Part shown: positions 1-5,939 of the stretch, in pieces
How positions within the stretch are numbered: the first letter of the stretch is position 1
Layout: every line of letters begins with the position of its first letter
Assembly: GCA_030612225.1 (NCBI GenBank)
Contig: JAUWOH010000213.1
Span: 1 to 5,939, forward strand
From: Desulfobacteraceae bacterium
Lineage (GTDB): Bacteria; Desulfobacterota; Desulfobacteria; Desulfobacterales; JAUWMJ01
Direction of reading: 5' to 3'
Length of the DNA: 5,939 nt
Notes under the pieces: generated by a model
The model's input: the letters and a program-made list of their open reading frames with translations, nothing else
Database searches by the model: none
What the model was told of the DNA's origin: nothing
Position numbers and translations under genes: made by a program

Positions 1-955
1 GAGCATTTGAAACCATAAAAATGCCGGGAAATTTAAGATCTATGGTGATTGTTTCTTCCGGCAAGACAAGGGTAAACGAGATACCACGGTCTGTCTCTAT
101 AATCGTTTCAGCTCGGCTTGTTGCCTCATCGGACATGCCGAAGAAAATTACATTTGTGGAGGCATTTCCTGCCAGATGTAAAACTCTGTGATCATCTGCA
201 TTGAGGACAGCAGTGCCCCCGGCTTTGATTTTATCTAAAAGTTCTCCCTTTGCATGCATGACACCTTCGATGGAACCAACCCCTTTAAGGTGTGCAGGAC
301 CAATATTGGTAATTACTCCTATATCAGGCATGCACATTTCGCCGAGCTTTGCTATTTCCCCCGGAGCATTCATGCCAAGCTCGACCACGGCACATTTATG
401 GCCGTGATCGAGTTTAAGCAGGGTGAGGGGAAGTCCTATTTCATTATTAAAATTTTCTCTGCTTGCAAGCGTTGGGAAACGTTGCCCAACAACGGCAGCA
501 GTCATCTCCCTGGTAGTGGTCTTTCCGTTTGATCCTGTTATGGCAACAACGGGCACATTAGCCCGTTTCCTGTGAAAAGAGGCAAGATCGCCAAGAGCTT
601 TTGTTGTATTATTTACTGCCAGGCATATGGTTGTATTTTTTTCCCATTCATGAATGGGAAGATCCTTTAGCTTTTCTTTATGTATAACAAGCCCTGATAT
701 TCCCTGGCGGATTACATCTTCAGCAAAACTATGCCCATCATGAATCTCACCTTTGATTGCGACATACAGCTCGTCTGCTAAAATACTGCGGGAGTCAATA
801 CTAATGCCCGAAAATCCATAATTTAAATCGCCGCAGATAAACTCTCCTCCTGTTGCTTCAAGGATATCAGCAGTTGTCCATAGTATTCGATTGCTGATAT
901 CGGATTTAGGATTTTTCGCGTTATGCTGATTTATTTTTTGTGCTTTGAGCTTCAT
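1..955 (-). CDS. murF: UDP-N-acetylmuramoyl-tripeptide--D-alanyl-D-alanine ligase (MurF), N-terminal 318 residues; 3' end outside window
   Basis: MurF is the cytoplasmic ATP-dependent ligase that adds D-Ala-D-Ala to UDP-MurNAc-tripeptide, the last step in making the UDP-MurNAc-pentapeptide. Translating the minus strand from the ATG at 955-953 gives an open frame to the window edge. Visible landmarks are WTTADILEATGG (residues 26-37), the N-domain DSR (54-56), the ATP P-loop ITGSNGKTTT (139-148, lysine 145), NFNNEIGLPLTLL (168-180), VVELGMNAPGEI (190-201) and TNIGPAHL (216-223). A TGA directly precedes the ATG in frame and no other ATG, GTG or TTG occurs before Trp26, so this start is forced. 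It gives an extension of about 25 residues ahead of the usual MurF N-terminus and overlaps the end of murE by 35 bases. A weak AGG lies 8 bases upstream of the ATG. The C-terminal ligase domain is not in the window. Confidence 0.96.
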   Translation of the reverse strand, partial: MKLKAQKINQHNAKNPKSDISNRILWTTADILEATGGEFICGDLNYGFSGISIDSRSILADELYVAIKGEIHDGHSFAEDVIRQGISGLVIHKEKLKDLPIHEWEKNTTICLAVNNTTKALGDLASFHRKRANVPVVAITGSNGKTTTREMTAAVVGQRFPTLASRENFNNEIGLPLTLLKLDHGHKCAVVELGMNAPGEIAKLGEMCMPDIGVITNIGPAHLKGVGSIEGVMHAKGELLDKIKAGGTAVLNADDHRVLHLAGNASTNVIFFGMSDEATSRAETIIETDRGISFTLVLPEETITIDLKFPGIFMVSNA

Positions 956-2543
956 TCAAAAGTGCCTGTTTTGCTTCTTTTCTATCATCAAAGGAAATTG
1001 TTTTTTTACATAGGATCTGATAGGTTTCGTGACCCTTTCCTGCGATAAGTACAGTATCTCCCTGTCGGGAAGCAGCAATCCCCAGTTTTATTGCATTTCT
1101 GCGGTCCGGCTCTATTACATATCCCTTTTTGTCAAAACCGGTTTTAAGGTTTGACAGGCTGTATTCATGGTTACATGTTTTTTTTAACCCGGAAAGAATC
1201 TGCTCAATAATCTTTTCAGGATCTTCGGTTCGAGGGTTATCCGATGTGACTATTGCCAGGTCGCAAAGTCTTCCAGCTATCTCACCCATAAGCGGCCGTT
1301 TTTCTCTATCCCTGTCTCCGCCGCATCCAAACACACAAATTATTTTCTTATCTGAAACTGCTTTTAAAGAAGTCAATACATTGCCCAACGCATCAGGAGT
1401 GTGTGCGTAATCTACATATACAAAACGCCCATTATTTCCGGTAATTCTTTCAAGACGCCCGGGTATGGAAAGAACATTTTCTATGCCGGCTTTAATATCG
1501 TCTAAAGAAAGATCGAGAGCTATCCCGACACCCACAGCAGAGAGAATATTTTCTATATTATGCTTTCCGACCAGTGGCGACTTGAAATCAAAGCTTCCGG
1601 CAGGCGTTGAAATATTTCCTACAATACCGCTTAAGTCATGTTTAATAATTTTAGGCCATATAATATTATCTGTTGAATGCCCAGTGGAAATGCCACGGAC
1701 AGGAAGTATATTGAAAAGTTCCCGTCCTTTCGGATTGTCGCGATTGATTACAGCTACAGCACGGTCTTTTTTAGGCCCTGAAGGCAGATATTCGGTAAAC
1801 ATTCTTTTTTTACAAAGCCAGTAGGAATTCATATCACCATGATAATCGAGATGGTCCTGTGTCAGATTTGTAAACACACCCGTATCAATTAAGCAGTTTT
1901 CAACCCTGAAGAGATCAATGGCGTGAGAAGATACTTCCAGAACAACGTGGGTTACTTCCTTTTTCAGCATTTCGGCCAGGATTTTCTGCAAATCCATCGA
2001 TTCCGGCGTTGTTACAGGGTTTTCGAAAACCTTGCCCATATATCGGTAATTTATTGTACCGATAACTCCTGATTTTAATCCGGCTGCGGATAGCATGCTT
2101 TCAATGAGATATGTTATAGTTGTCTTCCCGTTTGTGCCGGTTATTCCGATTATATTCAGTTTTTGTGACGGGTTTCCGAAAAAGGCTGCCGATATCCCGG
2201 CAAGAGCTTTCCTGGAATTATCAACTTCAATTATTGTTAGACCATCTTTAATCTGCCTGGTGTTTTCAGTAACTGAGTTATCAGGTTGAACCGGTTTTTG
2301 TGATATAATCGCATGTGCGCCTCGCATACGCGCCTGGTCAATAAAATCATGCCCATCTGCGAGAAGTCCCGGTATTGCTACAAATAATCCCCCGAGCTTA
2401 ACGTCCTGCGCCCTGTAGTGCAGCGAGTTGATATCCGGGTCATGATTTGAGCTCAGCCCGAAACCATCTTTTTTTGCAGTCCCTTCACCTGTACGGCAAA
2501 TACTATTTACTTTGACTGCTTTAAGTATCCTGGAAAGTTTCAC
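921..2543 (-). CDS. murE: UDP-N-acetylmuramoyl-L-alanyl-D-glutamate--2,6-diaminopimelate ligase (MurE)
   Basis: MurE is the cytoplasmic Mur ligase that adds the third amino acid to UDP-MurNAc-L-Ala-D-Glu. The 540-residue product has the full three-domain order. It shows an N-domain with GGLFVAIPG (51-59), the P-loop ITGTNGKTT (134-142, lysine 140), TQDHLDYHG (228-236), and the YWLCKKRMF segment (241-249) whose Lys245 fits the carbamylated lysine. Further on are HNIENILSA (328-336), DYAHTPDAL (378-386), FGCGGDRD (405-412), SDNPRTEDP (434-442) and AGKGHE (501-506). DNPR (435-438) is the motif associated with meso-diaminopimelate as substrate. It starts at GTG (2543-2541), overlapping the ftsI stop as GTGA. 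The length is above the usual 480-510, partly because of extra residues around 82-103. The N-domain tripeptide DSR usual in the family reads RAQ here (44-46). Substrate choice is inferred from the motif only. Confidence 0.97.
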   Translation of the reverse strand: MKLSRILKAVKVNSICRTGEGTAKKDGFGLSSNHDPDINSLHYRAQDVKLGGLFVAIPGLLADGHDFIDQARMRGAHAIISQKPVQPDNSVTENTRQIKDGLTIIEVDNSRKALAGISAAFFGNPSQKLNIIGITGTNGKTTITYLIESMLSAAGLKSGVIGTINYRYMGKVFENPVTTPESMDLQKILAEMLKKEVTHVVLEVSSHAIDLFRVENCLIDTGVFTNLTQDHLDYHGDMNSYWLCKKRMFTEYLPSGPKKDRAVAVINRDNPKGRELFNILPVRGISTGHSTDNIIWPKIIKHDLSGIVGNISTPAGSFDFKSPLVGKHNIENILSAVGVGIALDLSLDDIKAGIENVLSIPGRLERITGNNGRFVYVDYAHTPDALGNVLTSLKAVSDKKIICVFGCGGDRDREKRPLMGEIAGRLCDLAIVTSDNPRTEDPEKIIEQILSGLKKTCNHEYSLSNLKTGFDKKGYVIEPDRRNAIKLGIAASRQGDTVLIAGKGHETYQILCKKTISFDDRKEAKQALLNEAQSTKNKSA

Positions 2544-4276
2544 CCTCTGGCCTCTTTTTTTAATGAAAGCGTCAAATTATTCAACGGAATTGTAGGGGAT
2601 ATATTCATGTGATTGAGAGTTTCATGGGCAATTTTCTTAAAGGCGGGAGCGGCAACAATCCCGCCATAATACTTCTCCAAGGGTTCATCTATTACTACCA
2701 GGATAGCGATTTCAGGGTTTTCTACAGGTGTAAACCCTACAAAAGATGCTATATATTTGCCTTCGGCATAAGTTCCATCTTTACCAATTTTCTGGGCGGT
2801 TCCTGTTTTGCCACAAACGGAATACCCCTCAAGTGCGGCCAGTGTCCCTGTACCGTTTCTTGTAATTACGGTTTTCATTATTTTTGCTACTTCTCTGGCT
2901 GTACTGGTTGAAACAGCCCTTCTTATTTTGCGCGGTTTGAAACGATGTATATATCGTCCATTTTTATCTGTTATGGCCCTTACCAGGTAAGGCTTCATGA
3001 GCACTCCATCATTTGCGATTGTTGAAACTGCTGCGATAAGTTGAACAGCAGATACTGAAATACCATGACCAAAGGAAATTACACTGGTATCTAATTTTGT
3101 CCATCGCTTATAAAGGGCAAGGCTGCCGGCAGTTTCCCCTGGACAGTCGATTCCGGTTTTTGTTCCAAAACCAAAATCACGCAGTGTATTATAAAGGTGT
3201 TCGGGCCCTATTTTTTCACTGATTTTTACAGCGCCTATATTGCTCGAGTATTTGACAATCTGCTGCAAAGAAAGCCACCCGTGTGACGCGTTATCGTGGA
3301 TTATTTTCCTTCCTATCCTGTAAGCGCCGTTTTCACAAAAATAGATGGTATTAGGCGAGGATCCCCCGGATTCTATTGCAGCGGCAGCACTGAAAATTTT
3401 CATGGTTGATCCAGGCTCAAACGGATCTGTTATCGCCCTGTTTCTCCACAGTTCCCTGCGGAAATATTTAAAAGAATTCGGATTGGAAAAGGGGTAGTGC
3501 GCAATGGCAAGCATAGCACCTGTTTTTGGTACTATTACAACAGCCATTCCGGACCTGGCAGAAAAAGAAGTTACGGTTTCTTCAAGGGCTTTCTCGGTTA
3601 TGTACTGAATGGTTTTGTCTATTGTAAGTATAATATTCTTTCCGCTATAATCAGGAATATTTCCTTTTCCTGAAATGAATCCATTACCAAAAGCATCTTT
3701 TAAGATAGTAAAACTACCCCTGGCTCCTCTTAAATATGTGTCGTAATAAAATTCGATTCCTTCCAGGCCATTGCCGTCTGTACCGGTAAATCCCAACACC
3801 TGGGCAGCCAATGTTTTGTTGGGATAAAAACGGTTATATTCGGGAATAAAGCCTATTCCGTCAAGCTTGAGATCTTTTACTGCTTTTGTTTCATTAGGTG
3901 AAGACTGGCGCTTGATCCATACAAATGGCTTTTTGCAGATAAGTTTTTTTTCCAGTGCCTTCCTGTTGATCTTCAATATGCGTGAAAGCTCTTTTGCCGA
4001 TTCCCGTGCATTTTTTATCTGTTTGGGGTATGCGGCAATGGATGTTGCAAGATTACTTACAGCCATCTTGGTAAAGTTAGTATCGTAAATTGTTCCGCGG
4101 TTCCCTGCCAGTTCAAAGGACCTTTCATATTGATCGGCTGCTTTTTGGGCAAGCCATGGCCCGCGAAAAACTTGCAGGTATACAGCCCTGGCTCCTATGG
4201 CGGTAAATAAAATAAAGAAAATACAAATGACCAAAACCAGGCGAAATCTTATATGTCTTTTTTCATTTGATTTCAT
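2540..4276 (-). CDS. ftsI: septal peptidoglycan transpeptidase, class B penicillin-binding protein (FtsI/PBP3)
   Basis: FtsI cross-links septal peptidoglycan; in the divisome it acts in the periplasm, anchored by one N-terminal membrane segment and paired with FtsW. The 578-residue product has a basic cytoplasmic start, one hydrophobic segment (about 12-35), then the class B dimerisation domain with GNRGTIYD (58-65), FIPEYNRFYP (143-152) and LGFTGTDGNGLEGIE (161-175). The transpeptidase domain carries all three penicillin-binding motifs: STMK (290-293, nucleophile Ser290), SSN (344-346) and KTG (490-492). A late YYGGIVAAPAF (536-546) is also typical. The protein ends about 30 residues later with no PASTA domains, so it is the FtsI type and not the Spo0VD/PBP2x PASTA type. 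Its ATG overlaps the ftsL stop (ATGA) and no clear ribosome binding site precedes it, so coupled translation is likely. Its stop overlaps the murE start (GTGA). Confidence 0.97.
   Translation of the reverse strand: MKSNEKRHIRFRLVLVICIFFILFTAIGARAVYLQVFRGPWLAQKAADQYERSFELAGNRGTIYDTNFTKMAVSNLATSIAAYPKQIKNARESAKELSRILKINRKALEKKLICKKPFVWIKRQSSPNETKAVKDLKLDGIGFIPEYNRFYPNKTLAAQVLGFTGTDGNGLEGIEFYYDTYLRGARGSFTILKDAFGNGFISGKGNIPDYSGKNIILTIDKTIQYITEKALEETVTSFSARSGMAVVIVPKTGAMLAIAHYPFSNPNSFKYFRRELWRNRAITDPFEPGSTMKIFSAAAAIESGGSSPNTIYFCENGAYRIGRKIIHDNASHGWLSLQQIVKYSSNIGAVKISEKIGPEHLYNTLRDFGFGTKTGIDCPGETAGSLALYKRWTKLDTSVISFGHGISVSAVQLIAAVSTIANDGVLMKPYLVRAITDKNGRYIHRFKPRKIRRAVSTSTAREVAKIMKTVITRNGTGTLAALEGYSVCGKTGTAQKIGKDGTYAEGKYIASFVGFTPVENPEIAILVVIDEPLEKYYGGIVAAPAFKKIAHETLNHMNISPTIPLNNLTLSLKKEARG
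2551..2556 (-). promoter_or_regulatory. ribosome binding site of murE
   Basis: AAGAGG sits 7 bases upstream of the murE GTG, inside the last codons of ftsI. It is the best Shine-Dalgarno match among the coupled junctions and supports the GTG as start. A second AGAGGG abuts the GTG and is too close to act as the site. Confidence 0.6.
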
Positions 4277-4566
4277 GGAATTATAATTATCTGCTTTTCT
4301 GTCGGCATTATTAAACCTAAGTTTTCTTTTGCCTTTTTTGCAATACGCTCCGGAGATTTCAGGAACGCATGCTCGATTTTCAGGTTGTTATTTCGAGCAA
4401 TACGCTTTTCATTTATTTTTACAGCCTTTGACATTTCATAACCTGCCTGGACGCACTGAATTCTGCACCAGGTGTAAACAAGAAGCAGTGCAATAAAAGT
4501 AAACAGCAAAACTAACCAGGTTTTGATATTTTTTATCCGCCGAATATCATTTTTCATAAAGCTCAC
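4273..4566 (-). CDS. ftsL: cell division protein FtsL
   Basis: This is a small bitopic membrane protein. FtsL normally pairs with FtsB through a periplasmic coiled coil and links FtsQ to FtsW/FtsI. The 97-residue product has a short basic cytoplasmic tail, one membrane segment (about 16-36, rich in Leu, Phe and Ile), and a periplasmic part that can form a helix or coiled coil. It ends in the pattern SPERIAKKAKENLGLIMPTEKQ (71-92), the usual FtsL/FtsB-type finish. Family identity rests mainly on this topology and on its place between rsmH and ftsI, because FtsL sequences are poorly conserved. The first possible start is GTG at 4566, giving a GTGA overlap with the rsmH stop. An ATG three codons in (4557-4555) is an alternative and no strong ribosome binding site separates the two. 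Two cysteines (34 and 38) lie at the outer edge of the membrane segment. Confidence 0.88.
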   Translation of the reverse strand: MSFMKNDIRRIKNIKTWLVLLFTFIALLLVYTWCRIQCVQAGYEMSKAVKINEKRIARNNNLKIEHAFLKSPERIAKKAKENLGLIMPTEKQIIIIP

Positions 4567-5501
4567 AGTTTTTCTGCCGCTCTTAGCCTCGTGCTTCTGG
4601 CCATAGGGTTTTTTGCGATTTCTTCTGTAGTCGGGCGAATCACCTTCCTGGTTAAAGAGCGCAGAACACTTTTTTTATTACAAACACATTGCGGAAACTG
4701 TGGCGGACAGGTGCATCCTTTTTCAAGAGCCTTTATCCTGTGTTTTACAATCCGATCTTCAAGAGAATGAAACGACAGTACGCACAGTCGCCCACCAGGA
4801 TTCAAATAATCAGCGACGTTTTCCATGAACGATTCCAGGTTTTCCAATTCCTTGTTTACAGCAATCCTGAGAGCCATGAAGACCCTTGTAGCCGGATGAA
4901 TTTTTTGATGCGCAGATTTTCCTTTTTTAGCGGGGCCGACTACGATTCCGGCCAGCTGTCTGCTTGTTTTAATCGGTTCATCTTTTCTTATTTTTACTAT
5001 TTTTCGCGCAATTTGTTTTGCCCGGCGCTCTTCGCCATAATCCGAAAAAATATTTCTAAGACTTTCTTCGCTTGCTTTGTTAATAATTTGTTCGGCAGTA
5101 ATGTCCGATTTTATATTCATCCGCATATCTAAAGGTTCATTTCTTTTGAAACTGAAACCACGGCCGCTTGCTTCGAGTTGATAAAGTGAGAGTCCGAGGT
5201 CGAGTAGAATGCCGTCTGCTGAGGTGATATTCAGATGCGAAAGAATTGTTTTAAGATTTGTAAAATTTTCATTAAATAGACGGACATTGCGTTCATAGGG
5301 CTTCAGTTTTCTTTTTGCATTTTTGATTGCGTCAACATCCTGATCAATGCCTATAAGCAGGCCGTCCGGAATAATTTTCTTGCAAATACCTACAGCATGA
5401 CCACAACCTCCGAGGGTGCAGTCCACATAGATTTTGTCGGGTTTACAGTTGAGGTAATAGGCCACTTCAACAGGCATTGCAGGAATATGATTGTATTGCA
5501 T
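4563..5501 (-). CDS. rsmH: 16S rRNA (cytosine(1402)-N(4))-methyltransferase RsmH (MraW)
   Basis: RsmH uses S-adenosylmethionine to N4-methylate C1402 of 16S rRNA in the decoding centre. The 312-residue length is normal for the family. Recognisable segments are the N-terminal HIPAMPVEV (5-13), the SAM-binding loop DCTLGGCGHA (27-36), GIDQD (51-55), DLGLSLYQLE (101-110), GRGFSF (113-118) with PLDMRM (123-128), HPATRVFMALRIAVN (202-216) and SFHSLEDR (243-250). Near the C-terminus four cysteines (263, 265, 272, 274) form a CxC-x6-CxC cluster, seen in part of the family and possibly metal-binding. The SAM loop has Cys where Gly is commonest at residue 33, but the Gly-rich frame is kept. The ATG at 5501-5499 fits the family N-terminus and has AGGA 10 bases upstream. 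The stop overlaps the ftsL GTG. It is the first gene downstream of the palindromic insert. Confidence 0.97.
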   Translation of the reverse strand: MQYNHIPAMPVEVAYYLNCKPDKIYVDCTLGGCGHAVGICKKIIPDGLLIGIDQDVDAIKNAKRKLKPYERNVRLFNENFTNLKTILSHLNITSADGILLDLGLSLYQLEASGRGFSFKRNEPLDMRMNIKSDITAEQIINKASEESLRNIFSDYGEERRAKQIARKIVKIRKDEPIKTSRQLAGIVVGPAKKGKSAHQKIHPATRVFMALRIAVNKELENLESFMENVADYLNPGGRLCVLSFHSLEDRIVKHRIKALEKGCTCPPQFPQCVCNKKSVLRSLTRKVIRPTTEEIAKNPMARSTRLRAAEKL

Positions 5502-5504
5502 GGG

Positions 5505-5515
5505 ATCAAAGTCCT
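5505..5515. repeat. 11-base direct repeat, rsmH-side copy
   Basis: ATCAAAGTCCT (plus strand) recurs exactly at 5675-5685, 170 bases away. On the coding strand it reads AGGACTTTGAT and supplies the rsmH ribosome binding site. It resembles a target-site duplication around the inserted palindromic element, but the left inverted-repeat arm starts 33 bases further in. Confidence 0.65.
5512..5515 (-). promoter_or_regulatory. ribosome binding site of rsmH
   Basis: AGGA on the minus strand lies 10 bases before the rsmH ATG. It is part of an 11-base direct repeat whose other copy covers the end of mraZ, so this site may be one half of a target duplication. Confidence 0.5.
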
Positions 5516-5535
5516 GATAAATTTGTAAAAAGTCT
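5515..5535. repeat. extra copy of the element-end motif TGAT-N6-GTAAAAAGTCT
   Basis: TGAT, six bases, then GTAAAAAGTCT matches the inverted right end of the palindromic element (plus strand 5658-5678) in the same spacing: TGAT and GTAAAAAGTCT are identical and only the six-base spacer differs. It lies outside the left arm of the main inverted repeat, which begins at 5548. It may be the true outer end of the insert or the remnant of a second, nested copy. Confidence 0.5.
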
Positions 5536-5547
5536 TTGAATAAGCGC

Positions 5548-5679
5548 TTGATGGCTAAGTAAAAAGGCTCATATACAAGGCGTAGTGGTTTTTCAGGGAC
5601 GAGACTATACGATATAGTATGTCGAGTTCCTGAAAAACCGCTACAACGAAGTAGATGAGACTTTTTACGACGCCATCAA
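5548..5679. repeat. long imperfect inverted repeat (MITE-like or palindromic intergenic element)
   Basis: Two arms, 5548-5600 and 5626-5679, are inverted copies with about 41 of 53 positions matching and one single-base gap. The shared blocks, in order inward, are TTGATGGC, GTAAAAAG, CTCAT, TAC, GTAG, GGTTTTTCAGG and AC. The 25-base centre holds a small hairpin of its own, ACTATA-CGA-TATAGT (5604-5618). There is no reading frame and no transposase, so if mobile it would be a non-autonomous element. The right end runs into the last codon and stop of mraZ. Neither strand shows a hairpin followed directly by a T-run, so it is not a standard intrinsic terminator. A transcript through it could fold into a very long hairpin between mraZ and rsmH. 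The family name is unknown to me. Confidence 0.8.
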
Positions 5680-5685
5680 AGTCCT
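5675..5685. repeat. 11-base direct repeat, mraZ-side copy
   Basis: This is the second exact copy of ATCAAAGTCCT (other copy 5505-5515). It encodes the last two residues and TGA stop of mraZ and overlaps the outer five bases of the right inverted-repeat arm. Confidence 0.65.
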
Positions 5686-5939
5686 AACCCTGCGATTTCT
5701 TTTCTGACCTCCTCATTTTTCATATCTTTTTCCATCGCCATGTTTTCCTTTTCCCATTTTTCTAGGGACCAGATTTCAAAATGGGTAAGTACGCCAACGA
5801 GTGCAATATCTTTTTCAAGACCTGCGTACTGTCTTAATAAGGGTGGTATAAGAATCCTGTCCTGTTTATCGCAGGTACATTCAGAGGCTCCGCCGATAAA
5901 AACCCTTCTGAAACGTCGCAAGGAGCCGCTTTTTTCAGC
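5676..5939 (-). CDS. mraZ: transcriptional regulator MraZ, C-terminal 87 residues; 5' end outside window
   Basis: MraZ is an AbrB-fold DNA-binding protein made of two similar halves. It binds repeats upstream of the dcw cluster and controls it. The frame is open to the window edge; a TTG inside the fragment (5921-5919) is an ordinary leucine codon and not the start. The visible part holds the second half-domain: FIGGASECTCDKQDRILIPP, in which DKQDR fits the family DxxxR signature (commonly DKQGR, with Asp here for Gly), then YAGLEKDIALVGV and FEIWSLEKWEKE. It ends in EIAGLGL, the usual MraZ finish, so the C-terminus is complete. The N-terminal half and the operator repeats lie beyond 5939. 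The final codons and stop are within the 11-base direct repeat next to the palindromic element. Confidence 0.95.
   Translation of the reverse strand, partial: AEKSGSLRRFRRVFIGGASECTCDKQDRILIPPLLRQYAGLEKDIALVGVLTHFEIWSLEKWEKENMAMEKDMKNEEVRKEIAGLGL

Noticed and set aside
1465..1824. 119-codon open frame on the plus strand inside murE (and others at 254-532 in murF, 2609-2911 in ftsI)
   Set aside because: Each lies opposite strongly conserved coding sequence and shows no domain of its own; they are chance frames.
4713..4745. CxC-x6-CxC cluster of RsmH as a novel zinc finger
   Set aside because: A C-terminal cysteine cluster of this kind occurs in part of the RsmH family, so it is noted in the gene entry only.
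4689..5132. 147-codon open frame on the plus strand inside rsmH
   Set aside because: It is antisense to a fully conserved rsmH, matches no family I recognise, is rich in Phe/Tyr/Ser as expected for a reverse-frame shadow, and has no convincing ribosome binding site.
5600..5630. Possible promoter for rsmH in the AT-rich centre (TATAGT, TATATC)
   Set aside because: The TATA-like strings are the arms of the small central hairpin and no -35 box lies at a proper distance.
5582..5645. Inner hairpin of the palindrome as an intrinsic terminator of mraZ
   Set aside because: No T-run directly follows the stem on either strand; on the operon strand the first run of five T is at 5565-5561, well past the inner stem and within the repeat arm.
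5919..5921. TTG as the start of a short separate gene at 5676-5921
   Set aside because: The frame continues upstream to the window edge and the sequence matches only the second half of MraZ, so the gene starts outside the window.

Overview
The window is a contiguous piece of a division and cell wall (dcw) cluster. Every gene lies on the minus strand, so in transcription order (high to low coordinates) it reads mraZ (3' part only) > rsmH/mraW > ftsL > ftsI > murE > murF (5' part only). Both edges cut through genes. Coding density is very high; the only real gap is 174 bases between mraZ and rsmH.

The gene order is the conserved bacterial one. The class B penicillin-binding protein has no PASTA domains, and MurE carries the DNPR motif of meso-diaminopimelate ligases. 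Together these suggest a diderm bacterium. Moderately AT-rich codon use, the C-terminal cysteine cluster of RsmH and the style of the intergenic repeat would suit a Desulfobacterota (deltaproteobacterial) genome. That placement is an impression from memory and not shown by the sequence.

Layout: 5676-5939 is the C-terminal half of MraZ, the regulator of the cluster. 5502-5675 is a spacer almost filled by a long imperfect inverted repeat (5548-5679), which looks like a miniature inverted-repeat or palindromic element. An 11-base direct repeat flanks the insert. From 5501 downward the genes are packed as a translationally coupled series: rsmH/ftsL overlap in GTGA, ftsL/ftsI in ATGA, ftsI/murE in GTGA, and murE/murF overlap by 35 bases.

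Together the genes supply 16S rRNA methylation (RsmH), a divisome linker and the septal transpeptidase (FtsL, FtsI), and two consecutive cytoplasmic ligases that add the third amino acid and then the D-Ala-D-Ala dipeptide to the peptidoglycan precursor (MurE, MurF). The genes look ordinary and intact. The most interesting part is the palindromic insert between mraZ and rsmH. Removing one copy of the direct repeat and the insert leaves a tight mraZ-rsmH junction with stop codon, ribosome binding site and start codon all preserved.
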